Positions 26,407 through 35,930 of a DNA stretch of 64,000 nt are shown here, piece after piece. The stretch comes from Sphingopyxis sp. PET50 (GTDB lineage Bacteria > Pseudomonadota > Alphaproteobacteria > Sphingomonadales > Sphingomonadaceae). Each line of letters starts with the position of its first letter. The first letter of the stretch is position 1. The notes under the pieces were generated by a model, which worked only from the letters and a program-made list of their open reading frames with translations, made no database searches and was not told the DNA's origin. Location: positions 2,294,001 to 2,358,000 of the forward strand of contig NZ_CP104207.1 of the NCBI RefSeq assembly GCF_025244705.1. Direction: 5' to 3'. A program made the translations under genes and the position numbers.

Positions 26407-28661
26407 TCAGAAGCGAAAGCTCAGCGACACGCTCGCGTTGCGGCCGGGCTGGGTATAGGCATCGGCACTCGCGCGGCGGAACGAGGGTCACGGGCACCGT
26501 CGCCGGCGTCGACGACACCAGCGCCAGACCGCGCACATCGCTCCACCAGCTGTATTTCTTGTCCAGAATGTTGAACACGCCCGCGCGCAGCGTGAGCCCG
26601 TCGGCCAGACGCGCAAAGGCGGTCGCATCGAGAATGGTAAAGCCATCCGGACGGAAGCATTCGGGGGTGCAGATACCCTCGGCCCGCGACGCTTCCTTGC
26701 GCGCGCTGTGCGTCAGGATGATCTGGCCACCGAAGCGCCGGGCGCGTTCGCGATAGCCGACACCGGCCACGAGTTTGAGCGGGTCGATCGTCGACAGCGA
26801 GCTGCGCGCGCCGGTCGGGTCGATGACATCGCCCTTCGCATAGGATAGGGCGAGCGCCGTATAGAGGCCGGACGACGCTCGCCCCTCGAAACGCGCCTCG
26901 GCCCCCTTGACCCGGACACGATCGAGATTGATGAATTGATAGACGGCGGGGTCGGCGGGCGTGAAGCTGCCGCTGACCACCTCCTGGCTGATGAAATCCT
27001 TGTAGCGCGACGTGAAGGCGGTGACGTCGAGGCTGACATGGTCGCTCGAAAAGCGCACCCCGCCCTCAAAGCTTTCGCTGCGTTCGGGGCCAAGGTCGGG
27101 GTTCGGCACCGACGTATAGCCAAAGGCCAGATTCTCGAAGAACTGGTTGACCTGTCCGGGCTCGGGCGCCTTGAAGCCCGTCGCATAATTGGCGAACAGC
27201 CGCACCTGGTCGGTGACCTTCCACACCGCGCCGAATTTCGGCGAAACGCGCGAGCCGTCCTGTCCGGCTCCGGCAAAGACGGGAAGCAGCGGATCGTTGC
27301 GCGGCGACAGATCGTACCAGTCGAAGCGCAGCGCCGGATAAAGGGTCAGCGCCCCATCGGCGATTCCGATCTCGTCACCGACGAACAGGCTAGGCGCGGG
27401 TGAAATCGGTGGTCGGGAAGGCGCGGGTCGGGAACACTTCGCCCGCCGGGGGGATGGTCCCGTCGCGCAAGCCCCGCTGGCGCGTCTTGCTGATGTCGCC
27501 GCCAAAGACCAGCCGATGGCTGATCGCGCCGGTCGCGAACTCGGCGCGGGCATCGGCGGCGGCGCCGATCACGCGGTTCTCGAAGGTGTTGAGGCGGGTG
27601 CGGTCGGCGGCGGGGTTGCGGTCCTCCTCGGTGTACTGATTGTCCTCGCCGTCCTGCCAGTAGAGCGCGATGCGGGCGAAATCGATCGCCCCCTCGCCTT
27701 CCCAGCTCCAGTCGAGCGACACCCGCTTGCGCTCGCCGCTGTCAAAGCCCTCGAGCCGGTCGACGCTGGCGCTGAGCCCGGTCAGGCCATTGGTGTAGAG
27801 ATCGGTATCGAGATATTCGCCCGTGAGGCGCAGCTTGTGGCCATTGGCGGGATCATAGACGATCCGCGCCAGCGCGGCGTTCGAGCGTCCATCCTGCGGG
27901 TTGGGCCTGGTCCGCGCCGCGCCAGCCCCGCCGACCGTTCCCTTGTTGTCGAGTTCCTTGTAATCGCGGCGCGTGTAGGCCGCCATGACCGACCAGTCGC
28001 CGCTGCGCCCGGCGACGATGGCGGTTTCGCTGAATTCCTCGTCGGCGCTGCTGTAGGCGGCGCGGACGAGGCCGCCGACCGGCTTGCCGCCGGTCAGGAA
28101 ATCGGCGGGGTCGCTGGTGATGAAGCTGACCGCGCCCGCAAGGCCGTCGCTGCCATAGAGCGCCGACGACGGGCCGCGCAGGATTTCGACCGACTTTACC
28201 AGACCGAGATCGACATAGTCGCCGCGTCCCGCCGCCTGCGCGCCGAAGCTGAAGCCGTCGGGAACGCGCACGCCGTCGACCTGGATCAGCACGCGGTTGC
28301 CGCCGATGCCGCGGATGTTGAAGCTGTCGTTGCCGGCGCGGCCGGTCGCGCCAAGCGCGGCGGTGAAGCGCGCGGGCTGACGCTGGACGCTGACGCCGGG
28401 TTCGAAGCGGACGAGGTCGCGGATGTCGGTCGCGAGTTCGTTCGCGATCTGCTCTTCGGTGATCAGCGACACGGTCAGCGGCGCATCCTCGGCCTTCACC
28501 TCGGTGCGCGTCGCGGTGACGACGATCTGGTTCTTGCGCGCCGCCCAATATTCGCCGTCGTCGTCCTGCGCCATCGCGGGCTGCGCGATCGCGGCGAGCG
28601 CGATACCCAGCGCGGTGCCGGCAGCGAGGCGGGAGACGGACGGCGAACCCTGGATAGTCAA
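26407..28661 (-). CDS. TonB-dependent receptor, heme/hemoglobin type, two frameshifts
   Basis: Outer-membrane TonB-gated receptor. The start is a TTG at 28661 preceded by AAAGGGGAAG, giving a signal peptide (LAAGTALGIALAAIAQPAMAQ) and a TonB box region (NQIVVTATRTEVKAEDAPLT). The plug contains LVRFEPGVSVQRQPAR, FNIRGIGGNRVLIQVDGVR and VEILRGPSSALYGSDGLAG. The barrel has FKAPEPGQVNQFF and NPDLGPERSESFEGG, as in hemoglobin/transferrin/lactoferrin receptors. The first break, at 27389-27395 (GCTAGGC), is repaired by GCCGGC to TRAGLFVGDEIGIADG. The second, near 26475 in a GCGCG run, leads to the C-terminal YTQPGRNASVSLSFRF ending with the expected Phe. A Fur-box-like site lies upstream. The ligand (heme or hemoprotein) is inferred from family likeness. 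Confidence 0.88.
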
Positions 28662-28679
28662 ATTTCTTCCCCTTTGTAG

Positions 28680-28698
28680 ATTGCGACTGACTCGCAAT
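28680..28698. promoter_or_regulatory. Inverted repeat just upstream of the heme receptor
   Basis: Perfect dyad ATTGCGA-CTGAC-TCGCAAT, centred about 28 bases before the TTG start. Either an operator or an mRNA hairpin near the ribosome site. No known regulator assigned. Confidence 0.5.
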
Positions 28699-28734
28699 AG
28701 CGGCGCCATAAGCAGGGGTGAGGCGGCGGTCAAG

Positions 28735-28758
28735 TTTTATGATAATGCGAATCGTTTG
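28735..28758 (-). promoter_or_regulatory. Fur-box-like site upstream of the heme receptor
   Basis: TTTTATGATAATGCGAATCGTT, which reads as three NATA/TAT-type hexamers (GATAAT GCGAAT CGTTTG) against the Fur consensus. A possible -35 (TTGACC on the minus strand) directly follows. It fits iron repression by the Fur encoded at 35902. Confidence 0.5.
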
Positions 28759-28796
28759 CTTGAACGGCGCACAAACCTCGCTCGCCGACGGCACCA

Positions 28797-28865
28797 CCGC
28801 AGCCCTGAGCCTGTCGAAGGGCGCTTCTCGCAGATAGGCGCCCTTCGACAGGCTCAGGGCTGCGG
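28797..28865. repeat. Palindromic intergenic repeat, family F
   Basis: Near-perfect 28-bp arms (CCGCAGCCCTGAGCCTGTCG... and ...CGACAGGCTCAGGGCTGCGG) around a 13-base loop. Lies between the divergent heme receptor and TIR genes. Confidence 0.88.
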
Positions 28866-28931
28866 TGAGATGATTCCCGCATTGCCCTCGCCTCCGCCGC
28901 ACGGCATGATGGCGGCGGGGGGACAGGAGCG

Positions 28932-29912
28932 ATGGCGGCAGAGGTCTTCATCAGCTATTCGTCGAAGGACCGCACCGTCGCGAACATGGTGTGTGCTCTG
29001 CTGGAAGAGCGCGGGCATCGCTGCTGGATCGCGCCGCGCGACATATTGCCCGGCACCGAATGGGGCGAAGCGATCATCACCGGGCTGAAAGGCGCGCAGG
29101 TCTTTGTGCTGGTGTTTTCGCGCCATGCGAACACGTCGCCGCAGATCCTGCGCGAGGTCGAGCGCGCGGTCCATTTGGGACTGCCGATCATCCCATTCCG
29201 CATCGAGGATGTCGTCCCCGAACGCAGCCTCGAATATTTCATGAGCGTGCCGCACTGGCTCGACGCGCTGTCGCCGCCGGTCGAGGATCATATCGCGCGG
29301 CTGGGCGATGTGGTGAGCCAACTGGTGTCCGGCGTCGCCGACGCGCGCGAATATCGGTCCGCCAAGCCGCAGGGCGCGGCGAAACTGAGCTGGAACAATG
29401 CGCTGGTTCGCGCCGGCACCGGCGGCGCGGTGCTGGCGCTGCTGCTGCTCGCCGCCTGGCTCGGCGGTCTCGCCCCGCCCGCCTCGCCGGTCGGCTGGCT
29501 GGCGCCGCTGATCGCGCTTGCCATACCCGCGGGGGTGATCGGCAGCGGACAGGCGAGATGGTGGACCGCGCGCGCCGTGCAGGGCGTGCTGCTCGCGCTG
29601 CTCGTCGCGGCGGCGGCGACCTATGGCTGGGCGCACAGCAGCTATGTGATCGAGGGCGAACAGGGCGCGCCGCTGGTGCGCGGCAGTGAATGCACGCCCG
29701 ATGCGAAGCTGGTCTACGAAAGCGAATGTCCCGACCTGCCGTCGGACGCGCTGATCGACGCCGCCTATGACGAAGCGGCCTTGTGGACGGCGGGATCGAT
29801 CGGGCGGGTCAGGCTGACGCTCGGCGGCGCGTGGATGCTCGCAGCGGCGGCCGCGGCCCTGCTCGTCGCGGGCTGGCTCGGCGGCCCGCGGCGATTGAAG
29901 CAGGAGGAGTGA
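28932..29912 (+). CDS. TIR-domain protein with four transmembrane helices
   Basis: 326 residues. The N-terminal TIR domain (about 1-130) begins AAEVFISYSSKDRTVA, with CWIAPRDILPGTEW (BB-loop region), VFVLVFSRHANTS and LREVERAV, whose Glu lies where TIR NADases carry the catalytic residue; NADase activity is inference only. Helices at about 163-183, 187-207, 214-233 and 294-317 follow, with a 60-residue loop (233-293) holding two cysteines (254 and 266), predicted periplasmic. TIR would face the cytoplasm. The start ATG 28932 follows GGGGACAGGAGCG. The stop is one base from the start of the first of three exported paralogues, with AGGAGG between, so they form one operon. No STALD, CARD or NB-ARC partner is present. 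Frame intact. Confidence 0.85.
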   Translation: MAAEVFISYSSKDRTVANMVCALLEERGHRCWIAPRDILPGTEWGEAIITGLKGAQVFVLVFSRHANTSPQILREVERAVHLGLPIIPFRIEDVVPERSLEYFMSVPHWLDALSPPVEDHIARLGDVVSQLVSGVADAREYRSAKPQGAAKLSWNNALVRAGTGGAVLALLLLAAWLGGLAPPASPVGWLAPLIALAIPAGVIGSGQARWWTARAVQGVLLALLVAAAATYGWAHSSYVIEGEQGAPLVRGSECTPDAKLVYESECPDLPSDALIDAAYDEAALWTAGSIGRVRLTLGGAWMLAAAAAALLVAGWLGGPRRLKQEE

Positions 29913-29913
29913 T

Positions 29914-30819
29914 ATGCGGGTTCCGGGGATGATGACGGCGCTGGCGGCACTCGCGCTGCCGATGGGCGCGCAGGCCCAAACGCCGCCCGATGCCGCCACA
30001 TTGAAGGCGATCGAGAGCAAGGTGCCGCCGCAAAGCTGGTATCCCGAGGGCTATTACGACGTCCGCATCGCCGCCGAGGCGCAGGTAGCCGAAAGTCCGC
30101 GCCCCAAAAAGGACCTGATCTTCGACTGGGGCGACGGCAGCGGCAAACGCTATGACATCGTCGATTGCGGCGCCGAATATTATACCGATGCCGCCGACTA
30201 CGAACCGGCGATGCTGCGCTATGCGCAGGATGCGGTCGATATTTCGCGCATCCGTTCCGAACTGGAGCAGCTTGGCTATCCGCTTGCCGTCTATGCCGAG
30301 CCGCTCGCCGCGCTGGAGCGCGCGCGGGTCGAAGCCGCGGCCAGGCTGTCCGACCGCGATGTGCGGATAATGGCCAGCCTCGAAATGCCCGGCGAGGACG
30401 AGCCCTTTCCCGACGAGGGCGGCGATTTCGAACACAGCCCGGAATCCGTGTTCATCGAAGCCGTGGAAGCCGCGCGCAAGAGACTGGCGCCGAAACTGCC
30501 GATGGTCGTGTCCGAAGGCGGCTGCGGCGCCGGCGAAGGGGCGCCGGTGATCGTCAGGACCAGCCCGCCGGGCGGCGAGGTGCTGCTCGCCAACGCCTTC
30601 GCCTTCAAGGTGTGCACGCGCAAGAAGGCCGACCCCTGGGACCGCTTCGCCTGCAAGTGGAACGAGATCGAGACCGGCGTCGAGAAGCCATTGTCGGGTC
30701 GCTATGTCTATCAGGTCAAATGGCCCGACGGCACGGTACGCAAGGGGACACGCGAGATCATCGCCGGCCCCGACGGCGATCCGGCATCGACCGTGACGTT
30801 CAGGAAAACGGGGAGCTAG
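29914..30819 (+). CDS. Exported protein, tandem paralogue 1 next to TIR gene
   Basis: 301 residues with a signal peptide (MMTALAALALPMGAQAQ) and a mature protein of unknown family. N-terminal module: LKAIESKVPPQSWYPEGYYDVRIAAEA. A middle variable part contains VDCGAEYYTDAADY. C-terminal module: PPGGEVLLANAFAFKVCTRKK, DPWDRFACKWNEIETG, LSGRYVYQVKWPDGTV and STVTFRKTGS, which reads like a small beta domain with conserved Cys and Trp. Both modules recur in the next two genes, so the three arose by tandem duplication. Start ATG 29914 with AGGAGG. Directly follows the TIR gene. Location is predicted periplasmic. Frame intact in this copy. Confidence 0.8.
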   Translation: MRVPGMMTALAALALPMGAQAQTPPDAATLKAIESKVPPQSWYPEGYYDVRIAAEAQVAESPRPKKDLIFDWGDGSGKRYDIVDCGAEYYTDAADYEPAMLRYAQDAVDISRIRSELEQLGYPLAVYAEPLAALERARVEAAARLSDRDVRIMASLEMPGEDEPFPDEGGDFEHSPESVFIEAVEAARKRLAPKLPMVVSEGGCGAGEGAPVIVRTSPPGGEVLLANAFAFKVCTRKKADPWDRFACKWNEIETGVEKPLSGRYVYQVKWPDGTVRKGTREIIAGPDGDPASTVTFRKTGS

Positions 30820-30831
30820 GCCCGTGACATC

Positions 30832-31733
30832 ATGCGTTTCTTAGCAGTCGTCGCGACGCTCGCGCTCGCCGCGCCTAGCCCACGGGCAGGAAGAGCCGCT
30901 GCCCGATGCCGATGCCATGCGCGCCATCGAGGCCGCGGTCCCGCCCCAGCCCTGGTACCCCGATGGCTATTACGATGTCCGGATCGCCGCGGAAGCCGAA
31001 ATGGCCGATGCGCCCGACGCCGGAAAGAAACTGCTCCGCGATCCCCCCGAAACGCCGCAACAGGGTTTCAGGCTTCGGATCGACACCTATCGGATCGACA
31101 ATTGCTCACCCAGAAAGCTCGATCCCGACCTGGGCGATCCCATCACGCAGCATTATGCCGCGTCCGCGCTGGAAGTCGCGCGGCTCCGGTCGGTTTTCGG
31201 ACGGATGCAATTCTCGCCGGCGATCTATGCCGACTCCCTGCTGAAATTCGAACGAAGGCTGCTCTCCCGCGACGCCTAGCACCGACACGTCGGAGGCCGA
31301 TCCCTATGCCGAACTGGCCGCCGCGGTAGAGGCGAACCGGCTTCGCCTTGCTCCCGAACTGCTGGGCGTGACATCGAGCCGGTGCGCCGCGGTCGCTTCG
31401 GCGGTACCTCGTCGCGCGATGCCGATGCGAGGCATCGCCGCAGCGCCGTCGCCGACCGGCGTGACGCTGGCGACCGTACCGGCGGCGGGCGAAGTGCTGT
31501 TGATCAATGCCTTCGCATTCAAGGTCTGCATGCGCAAGCAGGCCGACCCATGGGACCGTTTCGCCTGCAAATGGAATGAAGTGGAAACCGGCATCGCCAG
31601 GCCGCTGTCGGGACGTTTCGTCTATCAGGTGCGCTGGCCCGACGGGACGGTGCGCAAGGGGACGCGCGAGATCATCGCCGGACAGAATGGCGCCGCTGCT
31701 TCGACAGTGACGTTCAAGAAAACGGGGAGTTGA
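30832..31733 (+). CDS. Exported protein, tandem paralogue 2, two frameshifts
   Basis: Second copy of the family starting at 29914. A signal peptide (MRFLAVVATLALAAP) is followed by the first break at 30873-30879 (GCCTAGC); GCCGGC gives AAPAHGQEEPLPDADAM. The N-terminal module is AIEAAVPPQPWYPDGYYDVRIAAEA, then LRIDTYRIDNC. The second break at 31274-31280 (again GCCTAGC) is repaired to SRDAGTDTSEADPYAELAAA. The C-terminal module is AAGEVLLINAFAFKVCMRKQ, DPWDRFACKWNEVETG and STVTFKKTGS. Both breaks are the same recurring 7-mer, so the gene is most likely intact. Starts 12 bases after paralogue 1; same operon. Function unknown. Confidence 0.75.
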
Positions 31734-31736
31734 ACG

Positions 31737-32656
31737 ATGCGCTTGCGGTACGGGGCAAAGCGGGGGCCATGGCTGGCGGCTGCGGCTGCCCTTTTTCTTC
31801 CCGTTGCCGCTTACGCACAGGATGACGCCCTGCCGGACCCCGGCGTCATGCGCGCGATCGAGGCGGCGATTCCCCCGCAGAGTTGGTATCCCGATGGCTA
31901 CCGCGACATCCGCATTGCGGCGGAAGCAACACTCGCGGATCGTCCGCACGGCGGACAGCCCGACACGACCACCGGTTTCGCCAGTTTCGGTTCCGCCGAT
32001 TTGATCGTTTGCGACCACGATTATTCCGCCGCCGACTGGGGGGACCCGGCCACGACGAGCCTCGGCCGGATCGCGATGGACAGCGCGCGCTTTCGGGCCA
32101 AACTGCGACAGCTGGGCTATCCCGAAAATCTATACGACGCGCCGCTGCTCGATTTTGAAAAGGCCAGGCTGGAGCAGGAGGCGAGCCCCGAGACACCGGC
32201 GCCCGCAAGCGATCCGCGCTTCGCCCTCGCCGCCGCCATCAACGACAATCGACTGAAGCTGGCACCGGACCTGCCCCCGGTTTCCGCATCGCGCTTTTGC
32301 CCGATAGCCGCGCCCGGAGCCAGTTTCGCCTTTCCGATCGCCGGTATACTGGGCGGCGGTGGCGGTGGCGGCGGAAGCCCCGGCGGACCGGCAGCGGTCG
32401 TCTTTGCGACCGACCCGCTCAGCCGGGCAGGTATTGCTGACCAGCGCCTTCGCCTTCAATGTTTGCGCGCGCAAGCAGCCCGATCCATGGGATCGCCTGA
32501 AATGCCGATGGAATGAAGTCGAAACCGGCATCGAAAATCGCCTGTCCGGCCGTTTCGTCTATCAGGTGCGCTGGCCCGACGGAATCGTGCGCAGGGGAAT
32601 ACGCGATATCCGGTCGTGCAGCCAACGTTGTGACTTTCAAAAAGGCCGGAAGTTAG
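31737..32656 (+). CDS. Exported protein, tandem paralogue 3, two frameshifts
   Basis: Third copy, starting three bases after paralogue 2. Signal peptide [20 protein letters not shown]-terminal module [25 protein letters not shown]. This copy has a Gly-rich insert ([17 protein letters not shown]) before the C-terminal module. The first break, at 32417-32423 (GCTCAGC), is repaired to [21 protein letters not shown] second near 32612 (bases lost by ATCCGGT) leads to [12 protein letters not shown], matching the end of its paralogues. The stop overlaps the stop of the convergent phoH gene by four bases (32653-32656), so this gene marks the edge of the accessory block. Confidence 0.72.
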
Positions 32657-33657
32657 CTTCCCGGCCCCTCATAGGCTTCGACGATCCGCCCGACGATCGG
32701 GTGGCGCACGACGTCGGCGCTGGTGAAGCGGCTGACGTTGATGCCCTCCAACCCTTCGAGCCTTGCCACCGCGTCGGCCAAACCCGAACTCGCTGGGATC
32801 GGCAGGTCGACCTGCTTGGGATCGCCGCAGATCACCATGCGGCTGTTCATGCCGAAGCGGGTGAGGAACATCTTCATCTGCGGGATGGTCGTGTTCTGCG
32901 CCTCGTCGAGAATGATGAAAGCATCGGCCAGCGTGCGGCCGCGCATGAAGGCCAATGGCGCAATCTCGATCTCGCCGCTCGCGATGCGGCGCTCGACCTG
33001 CTCGGCGGGCAGGCAGTCGTGCAGCGCGTCGTAGAGCGGGCGCAGATAGGGATCGACCTTTTCCTTCATGTCGCCGGGGAGGAAGCCGAGCTTCTCGCCC
33101 GCCTCGACCGCGGGGCGCGACAGGATCAGGCGCTGGACGCTGCCGGTGATGAGCTGCGCGACCGCCTGCGCGACCGCGAGATAGGTCTTGCCGGTGCCCG
33201 CCGGGCCGAGCGCGAAGATCACGTCGTCGCGGGCGAGCGCCTGCATATAGGGGACCTGCGACGGCGCGCGCGGGACGATCGTCTTCTTGCGCGTGCGGAT
33301 CATCACCGTCGGGGCTTCGTTCGCGTCGTGGCGGATGATGCCGTCGAGCGTCGGCTGCGCCGACATCGCGATCACCCCGTCGACCATGCCGGCATCGACC
33401 TCCTGCCCCTTTTCGATGCGGTCGTAGAGATCGGTCAGCACGTCGCGCGCGCGCGCCGCGGCCTCGGCCTCGCCCTCGATCTGCACGCGGTTGCCGCGCG
33501 CCGAGATATAGACGCCCAGCCGGTTTTCGATCGCGACCAGATTGCGGTCGAACTCGCCGAACAATATGCCGAGAAGCTGTGTCCTTTCAAACTCGGCCGT
33601 CAATCGGACGCGATCGCCGGGTTCGGCGGGCGCTGCGGCGAGTGGGCGTTTGGACAT
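32653..33657 (-). CDS. phoH: PhoH-like ATPase
   Basis: Cytoplasmic RNA-associated P-loop ATPase of the PhoH/PhoL family, functionally tied to YbeY and rRNA processing. 334 residues with an N-terminal KH-like half, Walker [12 protein letters not shown] at residues 151-158, [21 protein letters not shown], Walker [13 protein letters not shown] and GDPKQVDLP. The start ATG 33657 overlaps the miaB stop (ATGA), so the two are coupled. The stop overlaps the convergent paralogue 3. Normally ybeY follows on the same strand; here it lies about 10.3 kb downstream. No frameshift. Confidence 0.96.
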   Translation of the reverse strand: MSKRPLAAAPAEPGDRVRLTAEFERTQLLGILFGEFDRNLVAIENRLGVYISARGNRVQIEGEAEAAARARDVLTDLYDRIEKGQEVDAGMVDGVIAMSAQPTLDGIIRHDANEAPTVMIRTRKKTIVPRAPSQVPYMQALARDDVIFALGPAGTGKTYLAVAQAVAQLITGSVQRLILSRPAVEAGEKLGFLPGDMKEKVDPYLRPLYDALHDCLPAEQVERRIASGEIEIAPLAFMRGRTLADAFIILDEAQNTTIPQMKMFLTRFGMNSRMVICGDPKQVDLPIPASSGLADAVARLEGLEGINVSRFTSADVVRHPIVGRIVEAYEGPGS

Positions 33658-34998
33658 CAAGCCTCCTGCAATTGGCGCACCATCGCGCCCAGACTGTTCG
33701 GACCAGCCGAGACGATCTCTACATCGACCATGTCGCCGATAGCCAGCCCCGGCGCGACAAGATGCACCGATTGCAGCCAGGGCGATTTGCCGATCAGCTG
33801 GCCGTCGCGCTTTCCCTTGCGTTCCAGGAGCAGGCGCGTCGTCCTGCCAACGGTCGCCTGGTTGAACGCCTGCTGCTGTTCGTTGAGCAGGGCCTGCAAC
33901 CGCTGGAGCCGGTCGTTCATCACCGCCTCGTCGATCTGGCCTTCCATCGTCGCCGCGGGAGTGCCGGGACGGCGCGAATATTTGAAGCTGTAGGCCATCG
34001 CGTAATTGGTCGCGCGGACGATAGCGAGCGTCGCTTCGAAATCGACCTCGGTCTCGCCGGGGAAGCCGACGATGAAGTCGCCCGAGACCGCAATGTCGGG
34101 GCGCGCGGCGCGGACGCGTTCGATGACGCGAAGATAGCTGTCGACGCTGTGGCTGCGGTTCATCGCGGCGAGGATGCGGTCGCTGCCCGCCTGAACCGGC
34201 AGGTGGAGAAACGGCATCAGCGCCTCGATCTCGCCATGCGCGGCGATCAGCCCGTCGGTCATGTCGTTGGGGTGGCTGGTCGTATAGCGGATGCGCTCCA
34301 GCCCGTCGATTTCCGCAAGGTCGCGGATCAGGCCGTCGAGGCCGATCGCCCGCCCCCTGGCGTCCTCGCCATCCCAGGCGTTGACGTTCTGGCCCAGCAA
34401 GGTGATCTCGCGCACGCCGCCCTCGACCAGCGCCTGCGCCTCGGCGATCAGGTCGGCGTAGAGGCTGGCTGATCTCGGCGCCGCGGGTGTAGGGCACGAC
34501 GCAATAGGTGCAGAATTTGTCGCAGCCTTCCTGCACCGTCAGAAAGGCGGTCGGGCGCTGGCCGCCCGCGCGCTTGGGCAAGGCGCCGAATTTCGACATC
34601 GCCGGCATGTCGAGGTCGATCGCCTTTTCGCCTTTCGCCGCCTTCGCGATGAGTTCGGGGAGGCGGTGATAGGCCTGCGGGCCGACGACGACGTCGACGC
34701 TCGGGGCGCGGCGCGCGATTTCGGCGCCCTCGGCCTGCGCGACGCAGCCCGCGACCGCGATCGTCGGCGTGCTGCCATCCTCGCGCTTCAGTCGGCCGAT
34801 GTCCGAATAGACCTTCTCCGCCGCCTTTTCGCGGATGTGGCAGGTGTTGAGTACGACCAGATCGGCGTCGGCGCCGTCGGCCGCGGGCACATAACCCTCG
34901 GCACCCAGCATCTCGGCCATGCGTTCACCGTCATAGACGTTCATCTGGCAGCCGAAGGATTTGACGTGGAAGGTCTTGGCAGGCGGGGTAGCGGTCAT
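33657..34998 (-). CDS. miaB: tRNA-2-methylthio-N6-dimethylallyladenosine synthase, one frameshift
   Basis: Radical-SAM methylthiotransferase acting on A37 of tRNAs that read UNN codons. N-terminal UPF0004 domain ([40 protein letters not shown]) with three cluster-binding cysteines. The radical-SAM motif [18 protein letters not shown] (CxxxCxxC) is near residue 155, and the C-terminal TRAM domain ends AMVRQLQEA. The break at about 34463-34471 falls after RGAEIS. GCCGGC gives [18 protein letters not shown] and joins to [17 protein letters not shown] overlap with phoH. Starts 49 bases after the plsC stop. Total about 447 residues, normal. Confidence 0.96.
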
Positions 34999-35047
34999 GC
35001 GGCCCCGATAGAGCAAGGAAACACGGAATTGAAGGAGATTCGGCCCG

Positions 35048-35930
35048 TCATGCGGCGGGCTGTTCCGCTTCGTAGCGCACCGGCGCAACATCGTGCGGAA
35101 AGCGCCGCAGCGGCTTGCCGAGCGCGGCGACCAGCGCTTCCTCGATCCGGCGGCGCGCCTCGGCCGTGATCGCCTTGCGGCCGGGATGGTCTGCGGGGTT
35201 GAAGGGTTCGAGGAAATGGATGTGCAGCGGAAAATGGCCCGGCCGCGCGAGCACCCGCTTGGCGTTGTCGATCCCCGCCTCCACCCCGATCCATCCGATC
35301 CATTCGGCAAGCGCGCCATAATCGAGCATCACCGGCTGAACGAGCACGCCCGGCGGCGGCGGGTCGAGCACGTGCATCATCGAGCTTTTGAACGGCAGCA
35401 GCGACTGGCCGTCGGTCGTCGTCCCCTCCGGAAAGACGGTCACCGACCAATTGTCGGCGAGCGCCTCGCGCAGCAGGTTGATCTGGTCGGCGACCCCGCC
35501 GCGATCCTCGCGGCTGACGAAGACCGTGCGGTTGAGACGGCAGAGCCAGCCGATCACCGGAACCGAGCCGAGTTCGGCCTTGGCGACGAAGGCGGTGCCG
35601 CTGGCGCCCGCAAGCGACAATATGTCGACCCAACTGACGTGGTTCGAGATGAAGAAGACGTCGCGGCGCTGCGGCGTGCCATGCTTGACCACGCGCGCGC
35701 CGAGCGACGCGTGCCGCGAGGAACAGGAACAGCTTCGGAAAGGGCGAGCCGTAACGGACGAGCCGGAACAGATAATGAAGAGGCACGAGGATCAGCAGCG
35801 CCAGCACGAGCAGGGTCGCGCGCCACGCGATGCGCGCCTTGCCGCGCAGCGAGATCGGCAGGGGATGGCCCGCCGCAATCGCGGCGCGCTCTGCAGCCGG
35901 GTCAATCCTTGCGGTCGAGCCGGACGCCAT
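35048..35930 (-). CDS. plsC: 1-acyl-sn-glycerol-3-phosphate acyltransferase, one frameshift
   Basis: Membrane-associated acyltransferase that makes phosphatidic acid from lysophosphatidic acid. The N-terminus has a hydrophobic helix ([18 protein letters not shown]). The active-site motif NHVSWVD (NHx4D) and the acceptor motif FPEGTTTDG follow; PVMLDYG comes later. The frame breaks at 35699-35705 (plus strand GCCGAGC). GCCGGC yields [23 protein letters not shown]. The start at ATG 35930 lies inside the end of fur (29-base overlap), so the two are coupled. About 293 residues. Confidence 0.92.

Noticed and set aside
22311..32652. Integrated prophage or transposon
   Set aside because: No integrase, transposase, terminal repeats or phage genes were found; only the operon break and mixed gene content suggest insertion.
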